A stretch of 64,000 nt of DNA from Lentzea aerocolonigenes (GTDB taxonomy: Bacteria > Actinomycetota > Actinomycetes > Mycobacteriales > Pseudonocardiaceae): assembly GCF_000955955.1 (NCBI RefSeq), contig NZ_JYJG01000064.1, forward strand, positions 21,570 through 85,569, read 5' to 3'. Position numbers and translations under genes: made by a program. Under the pieces are notes generated by a model. The model was given only the letters and a program-made list of their open reading frames with translations, did not search any database and was not told where the DNA came from. Within the stretch, counting starts at the first letter, position 1. The number at the start of each line of letters is the position of its first letter. Below are positions 24,137 to 32,325 of the stretch, piece after piece.

Positions 24137-25336
24137 TTGGACGCCGTTGTCGCAGCACCGCGCGCTTTGCTCGGTCGCACGATCGTCGGTCCTGCCTCGG
24201 TGCGGATCAGAGATGGCCGCATCGTCGAGGTGACCACCGGTGAAGCACCGCCCGGCGCGGAGGTCCTCTCCGATGGACTGCTCACACCGGGGCTCGTCGA
24301 TGTTCAGGTGAACGGGGCCGTTGGGGTCGACTTCGCCGAGGTGGACGCCGACAGCATGCGGTTCGTGGCCGAAGCCTTGCCGTCCACCGGTGTGACCCGG
24401 TTTCTGCCCACGCTGATCACCGCGCCGGTGGACGTGGTCCTGAGGCAGGCACGGGCTGTGCTCGCCGCTTCGGCCGCGTTGCCGGACGGGGTCGGGGCCC
24501 GGCCGCTCGGTGTGCACCTCGAAGGGCCGTTCCTGTCGCCCAAGCGGGCCGGGGTGCACGATCCGTCGTTCATGATCGAGCCCGGGCCGGACCAGATCTC
24601 GGCGTTGCTGGAGGACGACACGCTTCGCCGTGCGTTGCGGATGGTCACGTTGGCGCCTGAGCAACCCGGTGGGCTCGAGGCCGTTCGGCGGCTGGTCGAG
24701 GCCGGGGTGCTCGTCGCTGTGGGGCATTCGGATGCCACTGGTGAGCAGACCCGTGCGGCTGCTGATGCCGGGGCGCGGATGGTCACGCATCTGTTCAACG
24801 CCCAGCGGCCGTTGGGGCATCGGGAACCGGGTGTGCCGGGCGTTGCGCTTGTCGACGAACGCTTCACTCTCGGACTGATCGCGGACCTCGCGCACGTCGG
24901 ACCGGACGTGTGCCGGTTGGTGTTCAACGCGGCCGGTGAGCGGGTGGCGCTGGTGACCGATGCCGTCGCGGCCGCTGGGATGCCGCCGGGCCGCTACCAC
25001 CTGGGTGGGGCAGACGTGCTGCTCACCGAGGAGGGCGTGCCGCGTTCGCCGGAAGGCACGATCGCCGGCTCGGCGCTCACCCTCGACCGCGCGGTCCGCA
25101 ACATCGTGTCCGTCGGCGTGCCGATGGCTGATGCTCTCGCCTCCGCCACCATCGTGCCGGCCGAGGTGATCGGCGAGTCCGGCCTGGGCCGCCTCGCTCC
25201 CGGAGCCGTGGCGGACCTCGTGTGGTGGGACGACAACCTCCGCCCCAAGAAGGTCTGGGTGGACGGCCAGGTCGTCTTCGACGCCGAGGTGCGGACCACG
25301 CCTGTGTCCGCCGGCTACGCCACTGCCGGTCAGTAG
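24137..25336 (+). CDS. nagA: N-acetylglucosamine-6-phosphate deacetylase
   Basis: A 399-residue amidohydrolase-fold enzyme that removes acetate from GlcNAc-6-phosphate, giving glucosamine-6-phosphate. TTG 24137 is chosen because AGGAGGG lies just before it and because upstream starts would translate through the dre operator. NagA features are LTPGLVDVQVNG, the metal Glu in GVHLEGPFLSP, GHSDAT (His), HLFNAQRPLGHREPG and VTDAVAAAG (catalytic Asp). It is monocistronic, closed by a strong hairpin at 25348-25384. Its product also feeds the DasR inducer pool. Confidence 0.95.
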   Translation: MDAVVAAPRALLGRTIVGPASVRIRDGRIVEVTTGEAPPGAEVLSDGLLTPGLVDVQVNGAVGVDFAEVDADSMRFVAEALPSTGVTRFLPTLITAPVDVVLRQARAVLAASAALPDGVGARPLGVHLEGPFLSPKRAGVHDPSFMIEPGPDQISALLEDDTLRRALRMVTLAPEQPGGLEAVRRLVEAGVLVAVGHSDATGEQTRAAADAGARMVTHLFNAQRPLGHREPGVPGVALVDERFTLGLIADLAHVGPDVCRLVFNAAGERVALVTDAVAAAGMPPGRYHLGGADVLLTEEGVPRSPEGTIAGSALTLDRAVRNIVSVGVPMADALASATIVPAEVIGESGLGRLAPGAVADLVWWDDNLRPKKVWVDGQVVFDAEVRTTPVSAGYATAGQ

Positions 25337-25347
25337 GAGCGCATGCT

Positions 25348-25384
25348 GAAGCAGGGGTCCCCTTGATCTGGGAACCCCTGCTTC
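25348..25384 (+). terminator. Hairpin terminator after nagA
   Basis: A 14-bp stem (GAAGCAGGGGTCCC at 25348-25361 pairing with 25370-25384, one bulged A) with an 8-base loop, 12 bp after the nagA stop. There is no long T tract, as is usual in high-GC actinomycetes. Confidence 0.85.
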
Positions 25385-25436
25385 ACAACGTACTCAGCCG
25401 GTGCGTCGTCCCGCGTGTTGCGCGGCGTGTCGGCGA

Positions 25437-25682
25437 GGTGATCATGAGTTGGTTGTAGTTGGCGTGATCAGCAAACGATTGCGCGGGCGGCTAACTACCA
25501 CCAACTCAAGATCACCGGCCGCTCACGCCAGACGCGCACAGCTCCGGCCAGCCACAACAGGATGGAAAGGGCTCACCACCACCCCAACATCAACAGGCCT
25601 CCAACCACACCCAACTCACCGTCCCTGACCACAGCCAGTTGGGTGTAGTTATCGGCGATTCGATCATGAGTTGGTGGTACTT
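25437..25682. repeat. Five-copy intergenic repeat in both orientations (core AGTTGG-N2-GTAGTT)
   Basis: The gene-free stretch 25337-25779 contains five copies of a short motif. Forward copies are AGTTGGTTGTAGTT (25447-25460), AGTTGGGTGTAGTT (25637-25650) and AGTTGGTGGTACTT (25669-25682). Reverse copies are AACTACCACCAACT (25493-25506) and AACCACACCCAACT (25603-25616). Copies 1 and 2 extend to a 24-bp inverted repeat with 2 mismatches (25437-25460 against 25493-25516). Copies 3 and 4 form a second hairpin (25603-25616 against 25637-25650). Copies 1 and 5 also share the preceding GATCATG. No coding sequence is evident here. I do not recognise the family. Confidence 0.75.
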
Positions 25683-25704
25683 GCAGACGCCCCACAAGCC
25701 AGCA

Positions 25705-25731
25705 GGGCGGACACGGTGGACGTGTCCGCCC
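25705..25731 (-). terminator. Hairpin terminator for the das/nag operon
   Basis: A perfect 11-bp stem, GGGCGGACACG (25705-25715) and CGTGTCCGCCC (25721-25731), with loop GTGGA. It lies 49 bp past the stop of the leftward SIS-domain gene, so it most likely ends that long transcript. It is symmetric and could act both ways. Confidence 0.8.
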
Positions 25732-25779
25732 CTGGTCACGAGCAGGTAGAACCCAACGTACCCAGCCGGTCTGACGGTT

Positions 25780-26823
25780 TCAGAGGGTGCGGGTGACCTT
25801 GTTCAGGCCGCGTGGGGCGTCCGGGTCGCCGCCTCGGGCAAGCGCGAGGCCGTGGGCCAGGCGTTGGACCGGGAGGATCTCCAGGATCGGGGCCACTTCC
25901 TCGGCCGTTTCCGGGATTGTGATGGACAAGGCCGACGGAACCTTCTCCGAGGCCGAGCCGACTGCCACCACGTCTGCGCCGCGTTCGTTCACCACTGCCA
26001 GTGCGTCCAGCAGTGAGTCGCCGCCCTTGCCCAGTGACGTGATCGCGAGGACTGCCGTCTCGCCGTCCACTGCGGCTACTGGGCCGTGGAGGAGGTCGGC
26101 GCCGCTGTAGGCGCGGGCCGCCAAATACGACGTTTCGGCGAGCTTGAGCGAGGCTTCCAGGGCGGTGGCGTAGGAGTAACCACGGCCCGTGGTGAGGACG
26201 CGGTCCACGAAGCGGTACCGGCGGACTGCCTCTTCCACGGTCGGGGTGGACTGGTCCAGCGTCACCTGGGCCAGGTCGCCCAACGACGCTGCCGCCTCGC
26301 CGTTGCCACCGCGCACCGCGTCGATCAGCAAGTACAGGGCCAGCAAAGTCGCCGAGTAGGTCTTGGTGGCCGCCACGGCGTGCTCTACGCCTGCGGAGAC
26401 GTCCACCGAGAGTTCGGCGGCCGCGTTCAGAGGCGAGGAGGCGGTGTTGGTCACGGCCACGGTCAGTGCGCCGCGGCGACGGTAGGAGGCGGTGACCTCC
26501 AGGAGGTCCGGGGAGCCGCCGGACTGCGAGACGGTGATCAGCAGGACGTCGCGGAGGTCGGGTTCCGCGCCGTACAGCGTGGTCGTCGAGGCGGAGACCA
26601 GGCCCGCCGGGAGCTGCAGGAGGATCTCGGTCAGGTACTTGGCGTAGATCGCGGCGTGGTCGCTCGAGCCGCGGGCGGCGAAGAGCACGAAGCGCGGTGC
26701 GCGTTCCCGGATCACCTGGGCGACCGCCGCGATGTCGGCACGGTTCGCGTACAGGGAAGAGAAGATCTGCGGCTGGGCCGCGATCTCCGCTGCCATGTGC
26801 TGGCCTGGCTGGGGCGTGGTCAT
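25780..26823 (-). CDS. SIS-domain sugar-phosphate isomerase/deaminase (GlmS-C/AgaS-like)
   Basis: A 347-residue protein with two SIS domains like the isomerase half of GlmS but without the glutaminase domain. It has FAARGSSDHAAIYAKYL, the phosphate-binding Ser/Thr loop VSQSGGSPDLLEV (about 98-110), VEHAVAATKTYSATL, and a C-terminal catalytic region ending LARGGDPDAPRGLNKVTRTL, as in GlmS. Such proteins act as glucosamine-6-phosphate deaminases or amino-sugar isomerases. It is last in the DasR-controlled operon and overlaps the GH3 gene by 4 bp (ATGA). No classical NagB lies in the window, so it is the likely deaminase step after NagA. Confidence 0.9.
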   Translation of the reverse strand: MTTPQPGQHMAAEIAAQPQIFSSLYANRADIAAVAQVIRERAPRFVLFAARGSSDHAAIYAKYLTEILLQLPAGLVSASTTTLYGAEPDLRDVLLITVSQSGGSPDLLEVTASYRRRGALTVAVTNTASSPLNAAAELSVDVSAGVEHAVAATKTYSATLLALYLLIDAVRGGNGEAAASLGDLAQVTLDQSTPTVEEAVRRYRFVDRVLTTGRGYSYATALEASLKLAETSYLAARAYSGADLLHGPVAAVDGETAVLAITSLGKGGDSLLDALAVVNERGADVVAVGSASEKVPSALSITIPETAEEVAPILEILPVQRLAHGLALARGGDPDAPRGLNKVTRTL

Positions 26824-28238
26824 GTGGTGCCTTTCAGGATCAGCTCGGCCGCGGCTCGGAGGCTCACCCGAGAACCGCCGTGGGTGTCGATGCGGGCGAC
26901 GCTGCCCAGGTCTGGACCAGGCACGCCGGTTTCGACGTGCACCACGTCCAGATCCAGATTAGTTAAGTTTGTTACCAGTTGTCGAGCGCTCGTGTGGCGG
27001 TGGGCGTCTCGGGTCACGACGACAATCGTGCGGTCACCTGCGGCTTTCGCAACTTCTTCCGCCGAGATGTCGCGGGAGGCGATCACCTCGGTGGCCGGGA
27101 GCATGTCGCGCAGGTACGGGCCCAGGCCCCACGGGACGTCGCCGACCGCGATCGACGCGTCCACGACCAGGTCGACTACTACCGGGTCGGTACCGACACT
27201 AACCCGGCCACGCGCCTGAACTGCACGTCGTGCGGCCGTGAGACCGATCTCAGCGTCGTGAGCGTCCACCGATGACGGAGGTAGGCCCAGGGCGAGGGAG
27301 CGGGCTGCGGCTTGGGTCAGGCGTTCTTCGGAGAGTTCGCCGGACTTCACGGCGGCGACGATCGAGTCGATCAGCCACTGCAGGTCGGTGTCGTCCAGCG
27401 CCATGCCGCCGAGGCACATCGCGTCGACTCCGGCGGCGAGTGCGCGAACTGCGCCCTGGGCCAGGTCTCCGCCCACCGCCTTCATGTCGAGGCCGTCGGT
27501 GATCACGGCGCCGGTGAAGCCCAGCTCGTTGCGGAGCAGGTCGATCGCGTGCTTGTTGAGCGTGACGGGAGCGCTGCCCCACTCGGGGACGACGAGGTGG
27601 CCGGTCATGATCGAGCGGACGCCCGCGTTGACGGCCGCCCGGAACGGCACCAGTTCCACCGCGCGGAGCTGTTCCTCCGTGCGCGGGAGAACGGGAAGCT
27701 GCTCGTGGGAGTCCTCAGTGGACGCTCCGTGGCCGGGGAAGTGCTTGGCACACGCGGCAACGCCGACGGCCTGGAGGCCTTCGACCCACGCGGCCACGTG
27801 GCGAGCGGCCAACTGGGGATCCGAGCCGAACGCGCGGACGCCGATGATCGGGTCGTCCAGCGTCAGCACCAGATCCGCGGACGGCGCCAGGTTCAGCGAG
27901 ATCCCGCACTTGGCCAGGCGGGAGCCGATGGACGCGGCGACCGAGCGGGTGAGGTCGAGGTCGTCCGCCACGCCCAGGGCGTGGTTGCCGGGGACCTCGG
28001 AGCCGCGGCCCGCGTCGAGACGCGTGACGTCGCCGCCCTCCTCGTCGATGCCGATCACCACGTCCGGGCGCACCGAGCGGAGCTCACTGCACAGCGCGGT
28101 CACCTGAGCGTCGTCGACCACGTTGCGGCCGAAGAGGACCACACCGCCGAGTCCGTCAGAAACCCGCCGCAGCAACCAGTCGGGGGCGGTCGTTCCGTGA
28201 AATCCGGGCAGCAGAACGGCAGCGGCCAACTGATCCAC
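26820..28238 (-). CDS. Glycoside hydrolase family 3, beta-N-acetylglucosaminidase
   Basis: A 472-residue GH3 enzyme. It has the NagZ-type acid/base loop KHFPGHGASTEDSHEQLP (about 164-181, His in place of the usual Glu), the nucleophile Asp in VITDGLDMKAVGGD (about 243) and the substrate-binding EEGGDVTRL. The C-terminal 120 residues form a second, smaller domain. No signal peptide is visible, so it probably acts in the cytoplasm on imported chitobiose or muropeptides, as proposed for DasD. GTG start at 28238. Gene order binding protein, two permeases, then this enzyme matches the das cluster. Confidence 0.93.
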   Translation of the reverse strand: MDQLAAAVLLPGFHGTTAPDWLLRRVSDGLGGVVLFGRNVVDDAQVTALCSELRSVRPDVVIGIDEEGGDVTRLDAGRGSEVPGNHALGVADDLDLTRSVAASIGSRLAKCGISLNLAPSADLVLTLDDPIIGVRAFGSDPQLAARHVAAWVEGLQAVGVAACAKHFPGHGASTEDSHEQLPVLPRTEEQLRAVELVPFRAAVNAGVRSIMTGHLVVPEWGSAPVTLNKHAIDLLRNELGFTGAVITDGLDMKAVGGDLAQGAVRALAAGVDAMCLGGMALDDTDLQWLIDSIVAAVKSGELSEERLTQAAARSLALGLPPSSVDAHDAEIGLTAARRAVQARGRVSVGTDPVVVDLVVDASIAVGDVPWGLGPYLRDMLPATEVIASRDISAEEVAKAAGDRTIVVVTRDAHRHTSARQLVTNLTNLDLDVVHVETGVPGPDLGSVARIDTHGGSRVSLRAAAELILKGTT

Positions 28239-28241
28239 TTG

Positions 28242-29060
28242 TCATCCCTTCACTGCACCGGCGGTGACGCCGGCGACCATCTTGCGCTGGACGATGAGGA
28301 AGAAAACGAGCGCGGGCACGGTGAACAGCACCGAGGCGGCCATCGCGCCGCCCCAGTCGGTGCCGAACGCCGTCTGGAAACCGGACAGCCACACCGGGAG
28401 GGTTTCCCTGTCCTGGCTGCGGATCAGCACCTTGGCGAACAGGAACTCGTTCCACGCCGTGATGAACGCGAACACCGACGTGGCGACGAGACCAGGGCCC
28501 AGCAAGGGCAGAGTCACCTTCTGGAACGCGCCCCAGCGGCCGCAGCCGTCGACCATCGCGGCTTCCTCGAGCTCGATCGGGATGCCGTTCACGAAGCCGC
28601 GCAACGTCCACGCGCAGAACGGCAGCGTCACGGCGAAGTACACGAGCACCAGCGAGGTCAGGTGTTCGTAGAGCTGAAGGTCCCGCATCATCAGGAACAT
28701 CGGGATCAGCAACGCCTCGAACGGTGCCATCTGCGCGACGAGCATCAGCAGCACGAACGATTTGCGGCCGCGGAAGGAGAAGCGCGACATGGCGACCGCG
28801 GCCGTGATGCCGACGATGATCGAGGCCAGCACCGCGGTGAGCGTCACCATGAGGCTGTTGCCCAGCGAGGACAGGAAGCCGGGCTTCGTCCACGCGGTCA
28901 CGAAGTTCGACATCGTCACGGAGAACGGGACGAGGTCGTAGTCCGACGTGATCGTCGAGCCCTTGGGCTTCAACGCGGACGTGATCATCCAGTACGTCGG
29001 GAAGAGGAAGAACAGCGCGAGCACGAGGCCCGCGACGTTCGCTGCAGACTTCTTGAGCAT
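28242..29060 (-). CDS. dasC: ABC transporter permease, DasC-like (MalG type)
   Basis: A 272-residue permease with six helices (about 8-28, 70-92, 105-125, 138-158, 183-205, 238-260). Its EAA loop IELEEAAMVDGCGRWGAF (about 178-195) contacts the shared ATPase. It begins at a TGATG junction with dasB and is followed 3 bp later by the GH3 gene. The substrate N,N'-diacetylchitobiose is inferred from dre control, gene order and the GH3 partner. Confidence 0.88.
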   Translation of the reverse strand: MLKKSAANVAGLVLALFFLFPTYWMITSALKPKGSTITSDYDLVPFSVTMSNFVTAWTKPGFLSSLGNSLMVTLTAVLASIIVGITAAVAMSRFSFRGRKSFVLLMLVAQMAPFEALLIPMFLMMRDLQLYEHLTSLVLVYFAVTLPFCAWTLRGFVNGIPIELEEAAMVDGCGRWGAFQKVTLPLLGPGLVATSVFAFITAWNEFLFAKVLIRSQDRETLPVWLSGFQTAFGTDWGGAMAASVLFTVPALVFFLIVQRKMVAGVTAGAVKG

Positions 29061-30061
29061 CAGATCTTGCCCTCCTCGGTCTGCAGCAGCTTGCGCAGGT
29101 ACTGGAACGTGATCAGGCCGAGAATGATCATCATCAGCACGCTGATCGCGGCCGCGACACCGAAGTGACTCTTCGCGATGCCTTCCAGGTACTGCATCAC
29201 GGCGAGCGTCGTGCTCTCACCGCTCGGGCCGCCCTCCTTGAAGACCCAGATCTGGGCGAAGACCTTGAAGTCCCACAGGGTCGACAGGAACGTCACCATC
29301 ATCAACAGCGACTTGATCTCCGGCCAGGTCACCGCGCGGAACGTCTGCCAGGCCGTCGCCCCGTCGATGCCCGCCGCCTCGTAGAGGTCGCGCGGAACGC
29401 CGAGAACGCCGGCGTAGAGGGAGAACGCCAGGAACGGGATCGCCTGCCACACGATGAGCAGGCCGACCACGGCCAGCGTGGACGTGCCGGAACCGAACCA
29501 CGAGTGCCCGTTGAACTGCTCGAAACCGAGCTGTACCAGCGTTTTGTTCAGGATTCCGTAGTTCTGGTCGAACATCCAGATGTACACGGTCGCGGACGCG
29601 AGGATCGGCATCGCCCACGCGCACAGCATCGTGACCTGGAGCGCGACCCGGACCCACCCGGAGAGCTTGCGCATCAGCAACGCGATCATCAGACCCGCGC
29701 CCACCGACACGCCGACGACGGCGACGGTGAACACGACGGTCCGCAGCGTCACGGTCCAGAAGCGCTCGTCCTGCAGGACGGCCACGTAGTTGTCGAGGCC
29801 GGTCCACACGATCTCGCCACGGACCAGCTCGCCGAGGTTGAGCTTGCGGAAGCTCGTCACGAAGACCGAGACGACCGGAAAACCGATCAGCCACAGAATC
29901 GCGATGAGCGCCGGAGCCAGCAGCAGGTAGGGCAGCGCCCGGTCGAAGGCGCCGCCCCGGCGGCGACGCTTGCGCGCCCCACCCGTCACGGCAGGCGGCA
30001 GCGCCGGCGGGGTCTTGCCCCCGGCCGGCGCTGCCGTTTCGGTCGTCTTGACGGCCGTCAT
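29060..30061 (-). CDS. dasB: ABC transporter permease, DasB-like (MalF type)
   Basis: A 333-residue permease with a Pro-rich, then very basic cytoplasmic N-terminus (KRRRRGG) and six helices from about residue 42. The EAA loop is RDLYEAAGIDGATAWQTF (about 219-236). It lies 10 bp after the binding protein. As in Streptomyces das clusters, no ATPase gene is included; the MsiK ATPase is expected elsewhere in the genome. Confidence 0.88.
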   Translation of the reverse strand: MTAVKTTETAAPAGGKTPPALPPAVTGGARKRRRRGGAFDRALPYLLLAPALIAILWLIGFPVVSVFVTSFRKLNLGELVRGEIVWTGLDNYVAVLQDERFWTVTLRTVVFTVAVVGVSVGAGLMIALLMRKLSGWVRVALQVTMLCAWAMPILASATVYIWMFDQNYGILNKTLVQLGFEQFNGHSWFGSGTSTLAVVGLLIVWQAIPFLAFSLYAGVLGVPRDLYEAAGIDGATAWQTFRAVTWPEIKSLLMMVTFLSTLWDFKVFAQIWVFKEGGPSGESTTLAVMQYLEGIAKSHFGVAAAISVLMMIILGLITFQYLRKLLQTEEGKI

Positions 30062-30071
30062 CTCAGCTGGG

Positions 30072-31346
30072 TTATCCCATGGCCTTGGTGACGGCGTCGC
30101 TCGCGTCCTTCGTCGCCTGGTCCAGCGTCTTCGCGCCGGTCAGGTACGCGGTGAGCGCGTCCTTCAGCGGGTTCTGGCCCGCCTCGACGGCCGCCCACTT
30201 CGGCGTCACCGGGGTGACCTTGCCGTTGGGGGACGACTCGGCCATGGCCTTGCCGAGCGGAGTGCTGCCGAGCTTCGAGGTGTCCTTCGAGGTGCCGGGA
30301 ACCGCGCCGCCCTCGGCGAGCATGTCCTGGTACTTCTTGGACGACAGCAGCGCCAGGTACTTCTTGGCGGCGTCGGCGTTCTTGCTGCCGGCCGGGATCG
30401 CGAGGTTCGAGCCACCCAGGAACACCGGCGCGGTCGAGCCGGCCTTCTTGGACGGGATCGGGAACGCCGAGGTCTTGTCCTTCAGGTCCGCCTTGGCCTT
30501 GACGGCGCCGGCGAGCTCCCACGGGAGGCCGATCATCATGCCGACGTTGCCCGTGCCGAAGACCTCCATCTGCTGGGGCTTCGCCTCGTCGATGTCAGCC
30601 GGGGCCTTCTTGGTGGCCGACGCGTCGTAGAGCGCCTTGTAGGCCTCGAAGCCCGCCTTGGCCTGCGGCGTGTCGAGCGTGCCGGTCCACTTGCCGCCGT
30701 CCTGCTTGGCGATGTCGCCGCCCTCGTCCCAGATCAGCGAGAGCAGGAAGTACCAGGACTGACCGGGCAGGTACAGCGCCTGGAAGTCCGGGTTGGACGC
30801 ATTCGCGGCCTTGAGCTTGTTGATCGCGTCGATCCACTCGGCACGCGACGCCGGCGGCTTCGCGACGCCTGCGGCCTGCAGCAGGTCGGTGCGGTAGATG
30901 ACGGTGCGGTTCGCGGCGTAGAACGGCACGCCGTACTGCTTGCCGTTCAGCGTCAGCGAGTCCTTGAGGCCGCCCAGCCACTCGCCGCCGTTGAACTGGC
31001 TCGCGTCAGCGGTCAGATCCGCCAGCGTGTTGGTGTCCGCGAAGCTCGCCGTCTGGGTGTTGCCGAGCTCGATGACGTCGGGCGGGGTGTTGCTGGCCAG
31101 CGCCGTGGTCAGCTTCTCCTGGATACCGGTCCACTTCTGGACCTCGTACTTGACCTTGATGCCGTTCGCGCTCTCGAACTCCTTGTTCAGAGCGTCGGTC
31201 AGGGTCGTCGGCGCGGAGCCGTCCATGAGCCACACGGTGATCTCTTTGGTCTCCGTGCCGCTACCGCTGTTCGTGCTCGTGCCACATCCCGACACGGCCA
31301 CTGCCAGTGCGGCGGCACCAGCAGCGAGTCCTCTCCAGCCCTTCAC
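30072..31346 (-). CDS. dasA: Chitobiose-type sugar-binding lipoprotein, DasA-like
   Basis: A 424-residue family 1 binding lipoprotein. The signal peptide ends VSGC (Cys about 21) and the mature domain opens EITVWLMDGS. GTG 31346 is supported by AAAGGG 7 bp upstream. The dre at 31392-31407 lies 46 bp before the start and the gene is divergent from dasR, the arrangement known for DasA in Streptomyces. It should bind chitin disaccharide or GlcNAc outside the membrane and deliver it to DasBC. Confidence 0.88.
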   Translation of the reverse strand: MKGWRGLAAGAAALAVAVSGCGTSTNSGSGTETKEITVWLMDGSAPTTLTDALNKEFESANGIKVKYEVQKWTGIQEKLTTALASNTPPDVIELGNTQTASFADTNTLADLTADASQFNGGEWLGGLKDSLTLNGKQYGVPFYAANRTVIYRTDLLQAAGVAKPPASRAEWIDAINKLKAANASNPDFQALYLPGQSWYFLLSLIWDEGGDIAKQDGGKWTGTLDTPQAKAGFEAYKALYDASATKKAPADIDEAKPQQMEVFGTGNVGMMIGLPWELAGAVKAKADLKDKTSAFPIPSKKAGSTAPVFLGGSNLAIPAGSKNADAAKKYLALLSSKKYQDMLAEGGAVPGTSKDTSKLGSTPLGKAMAESSPNGKVTPVTPKWAAVEAGQNPLKDALTAYLTGAKTLDQATKDASDAVTKAMG

Positions 31347-31391
31347 AGTCGCGCCCTTTCAGCAAGCCCGGCCCCTCGGCCGGAACGCCCA

Positions 31392-31407
31392 AGTGGTGTA
31401 GACCAAT
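31392..31407. promoter_or_regulatory. DasR-responsive element (dre) in the dasA-dasR intergenic region
   Basis: AGTGGTGTAGACCAAT matches the dre consensus ACTGGTCTAGACCACT at 13 of 16 positions, including the TAGACCA right arm. Its position just upstream of dasA fits repression of dasABC-GH3-SIS by DasR. It is 163 bp from the dasR start, so effects on dasR itself are less certain. Confidence 0.8.
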
Positions 31408-31482
31408 GCGGAACAGCGTGTGCTGCGTCACCGAGTCTGTCAAGCGCGTTGCCAAAGCGTTGCGGAGTCATCGGAGCAATTT

Positions 31483-31522
31483 CGTGTCGATTGGCGGGGG
31501 TTCGAACGCACGAATCGACACG
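31483..31522. promoter_or_regulatory. 10-bp inverted repeat upstream of dasR
   Basis: CGTGTCGATT (31483-31492) and AATCGACACG (31513-31522) are exact inverted copies with a 20-base spacer, ending 47 bp before the dasR start. It does not resemble dre. It may be an operator for another factor or a hairpin in the dasR leader. Nothing else in the window shares it. Confidence 0.5.
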
Positions 31523-31569
31523 GACAAGGCATCCTTGTGGTGCGTGACATGGAGTGCGAGGAGGAGGCC

Positions 31570-32325
31570 ATGCTGGAGACGACGCCTGCATCAGGCGTGG
31601 ACGCCAGGACGCGTGCACAGCGCGAGCCGAAGTACTGGGGTCTCAAGCGGCACCTGCTCGACCTGTTGCGAGCGCTGCCGCCTGGTTCGCCAATCCCCAC
31701 GGAACGGTCGCTGGCCGCGGAGTTCGACGTCTCCAGGACGACCGTTCGCCAGGCTCTCGCCGAGCTGACGGTCGAAGGGCGACTGCTCCGGGTGCAGGGC
31801 AAGGGCACCTTCGCGGCGGAACCCAAGGTCGCCCAGAGGTTGCAGCTGTCTTCGTACACAGAGGACATGCGCGCCCAGGGCCGCGTGCCGTCGTCGAAGC
31901 TGATCGAGGCTTCCGAGATGCCCGCGGAGGCAGAGCTCGCGCGGCTGCTCGGCGTGCGTCCCGGTGCCAAGGTGCTGCGTCTGCACCGCCTGCGTCTCGC
32001 GGACAACGAGCCGATGGCGATCGAGACGACGCACCTGGCGCTCGGCCGGTTCCGCGGGCTGCGGCGCTACCTGGCGCCCGGTGCCTCGCTGTACCAGGTG
32101 CTGTCCGAGCGGTTCGGCGTCGAGATGGGACACGCCGAGGAGACGATCGAGACCGCGCTGGCCTCGCCTGAAGAGGCAGAGTTGCTCGGTGCCGACATCG
32201 GCCTGCCGATGCTGCTGCTGTCCCGGCACTCGTTCGACACCGAGGGCAACCCGATCGAGTGGGTTCGCTCGGTGTACCGCGGTGACCGGTACAAGTTCGT
32301 CGCCACGCTCAACCGGCCGTCTTGA
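31570..32325 (+). CDS. dasR: GntR-family regulator DasR
   Basis: A 251-residue HutC-subfamily GntR protein, near the 254 residues of Streptomyces DasR. ATG 31570 is preferred because GAGGAGGAGG directly precedes it; in-frame starts back to 31420 would add a poorly conserved leader. The DNA-binding domain ([28 protein letters not shown] region, about 35-65) and the UTRA sensor domain ([52 protein letters not shown]) closely resemble DasR. It represses chitin and GlcNAc genes at dre sites; glucosamine-6-phosphate releases it. It overlaps the MFS gene (TTGA). Confidence 0.92.
   Translation: MLETTPASGVDARTRAQREPKYWGLKRHLLDLLRALPPGSPIPTERSLAAEFDVSRTTVRQALAELTVEGRLLRVQGKGTFAAEPKVAQRLQLSSYTEDMRAQGRVPSSKLIEASEMPAEAELARLLGVRPGAKVLRLHRLRLADNEPMAIETTHLALGRFRGLRRYLAPGASLYQVLSERFGVEMGHAEETIETALASPEEAELLGADIGLPMLLLSRHSFDTEGNPIEWVRSVYRGDRYKFVATLNRPS

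Noticed and set aside
25437..25682. CRISPR array
   Set aside because: Copies alternate in orientation, spacing is irregular (about 12 to 100 bp) and the motif is too short and variable; no cas genes are present.
27312..29168. 618-codon + strand frame opposite the GH3 and permease genes
   Set aside because: It covers two confident genes on the other strand and shows His/Arg/Gln-rich shadow composition.
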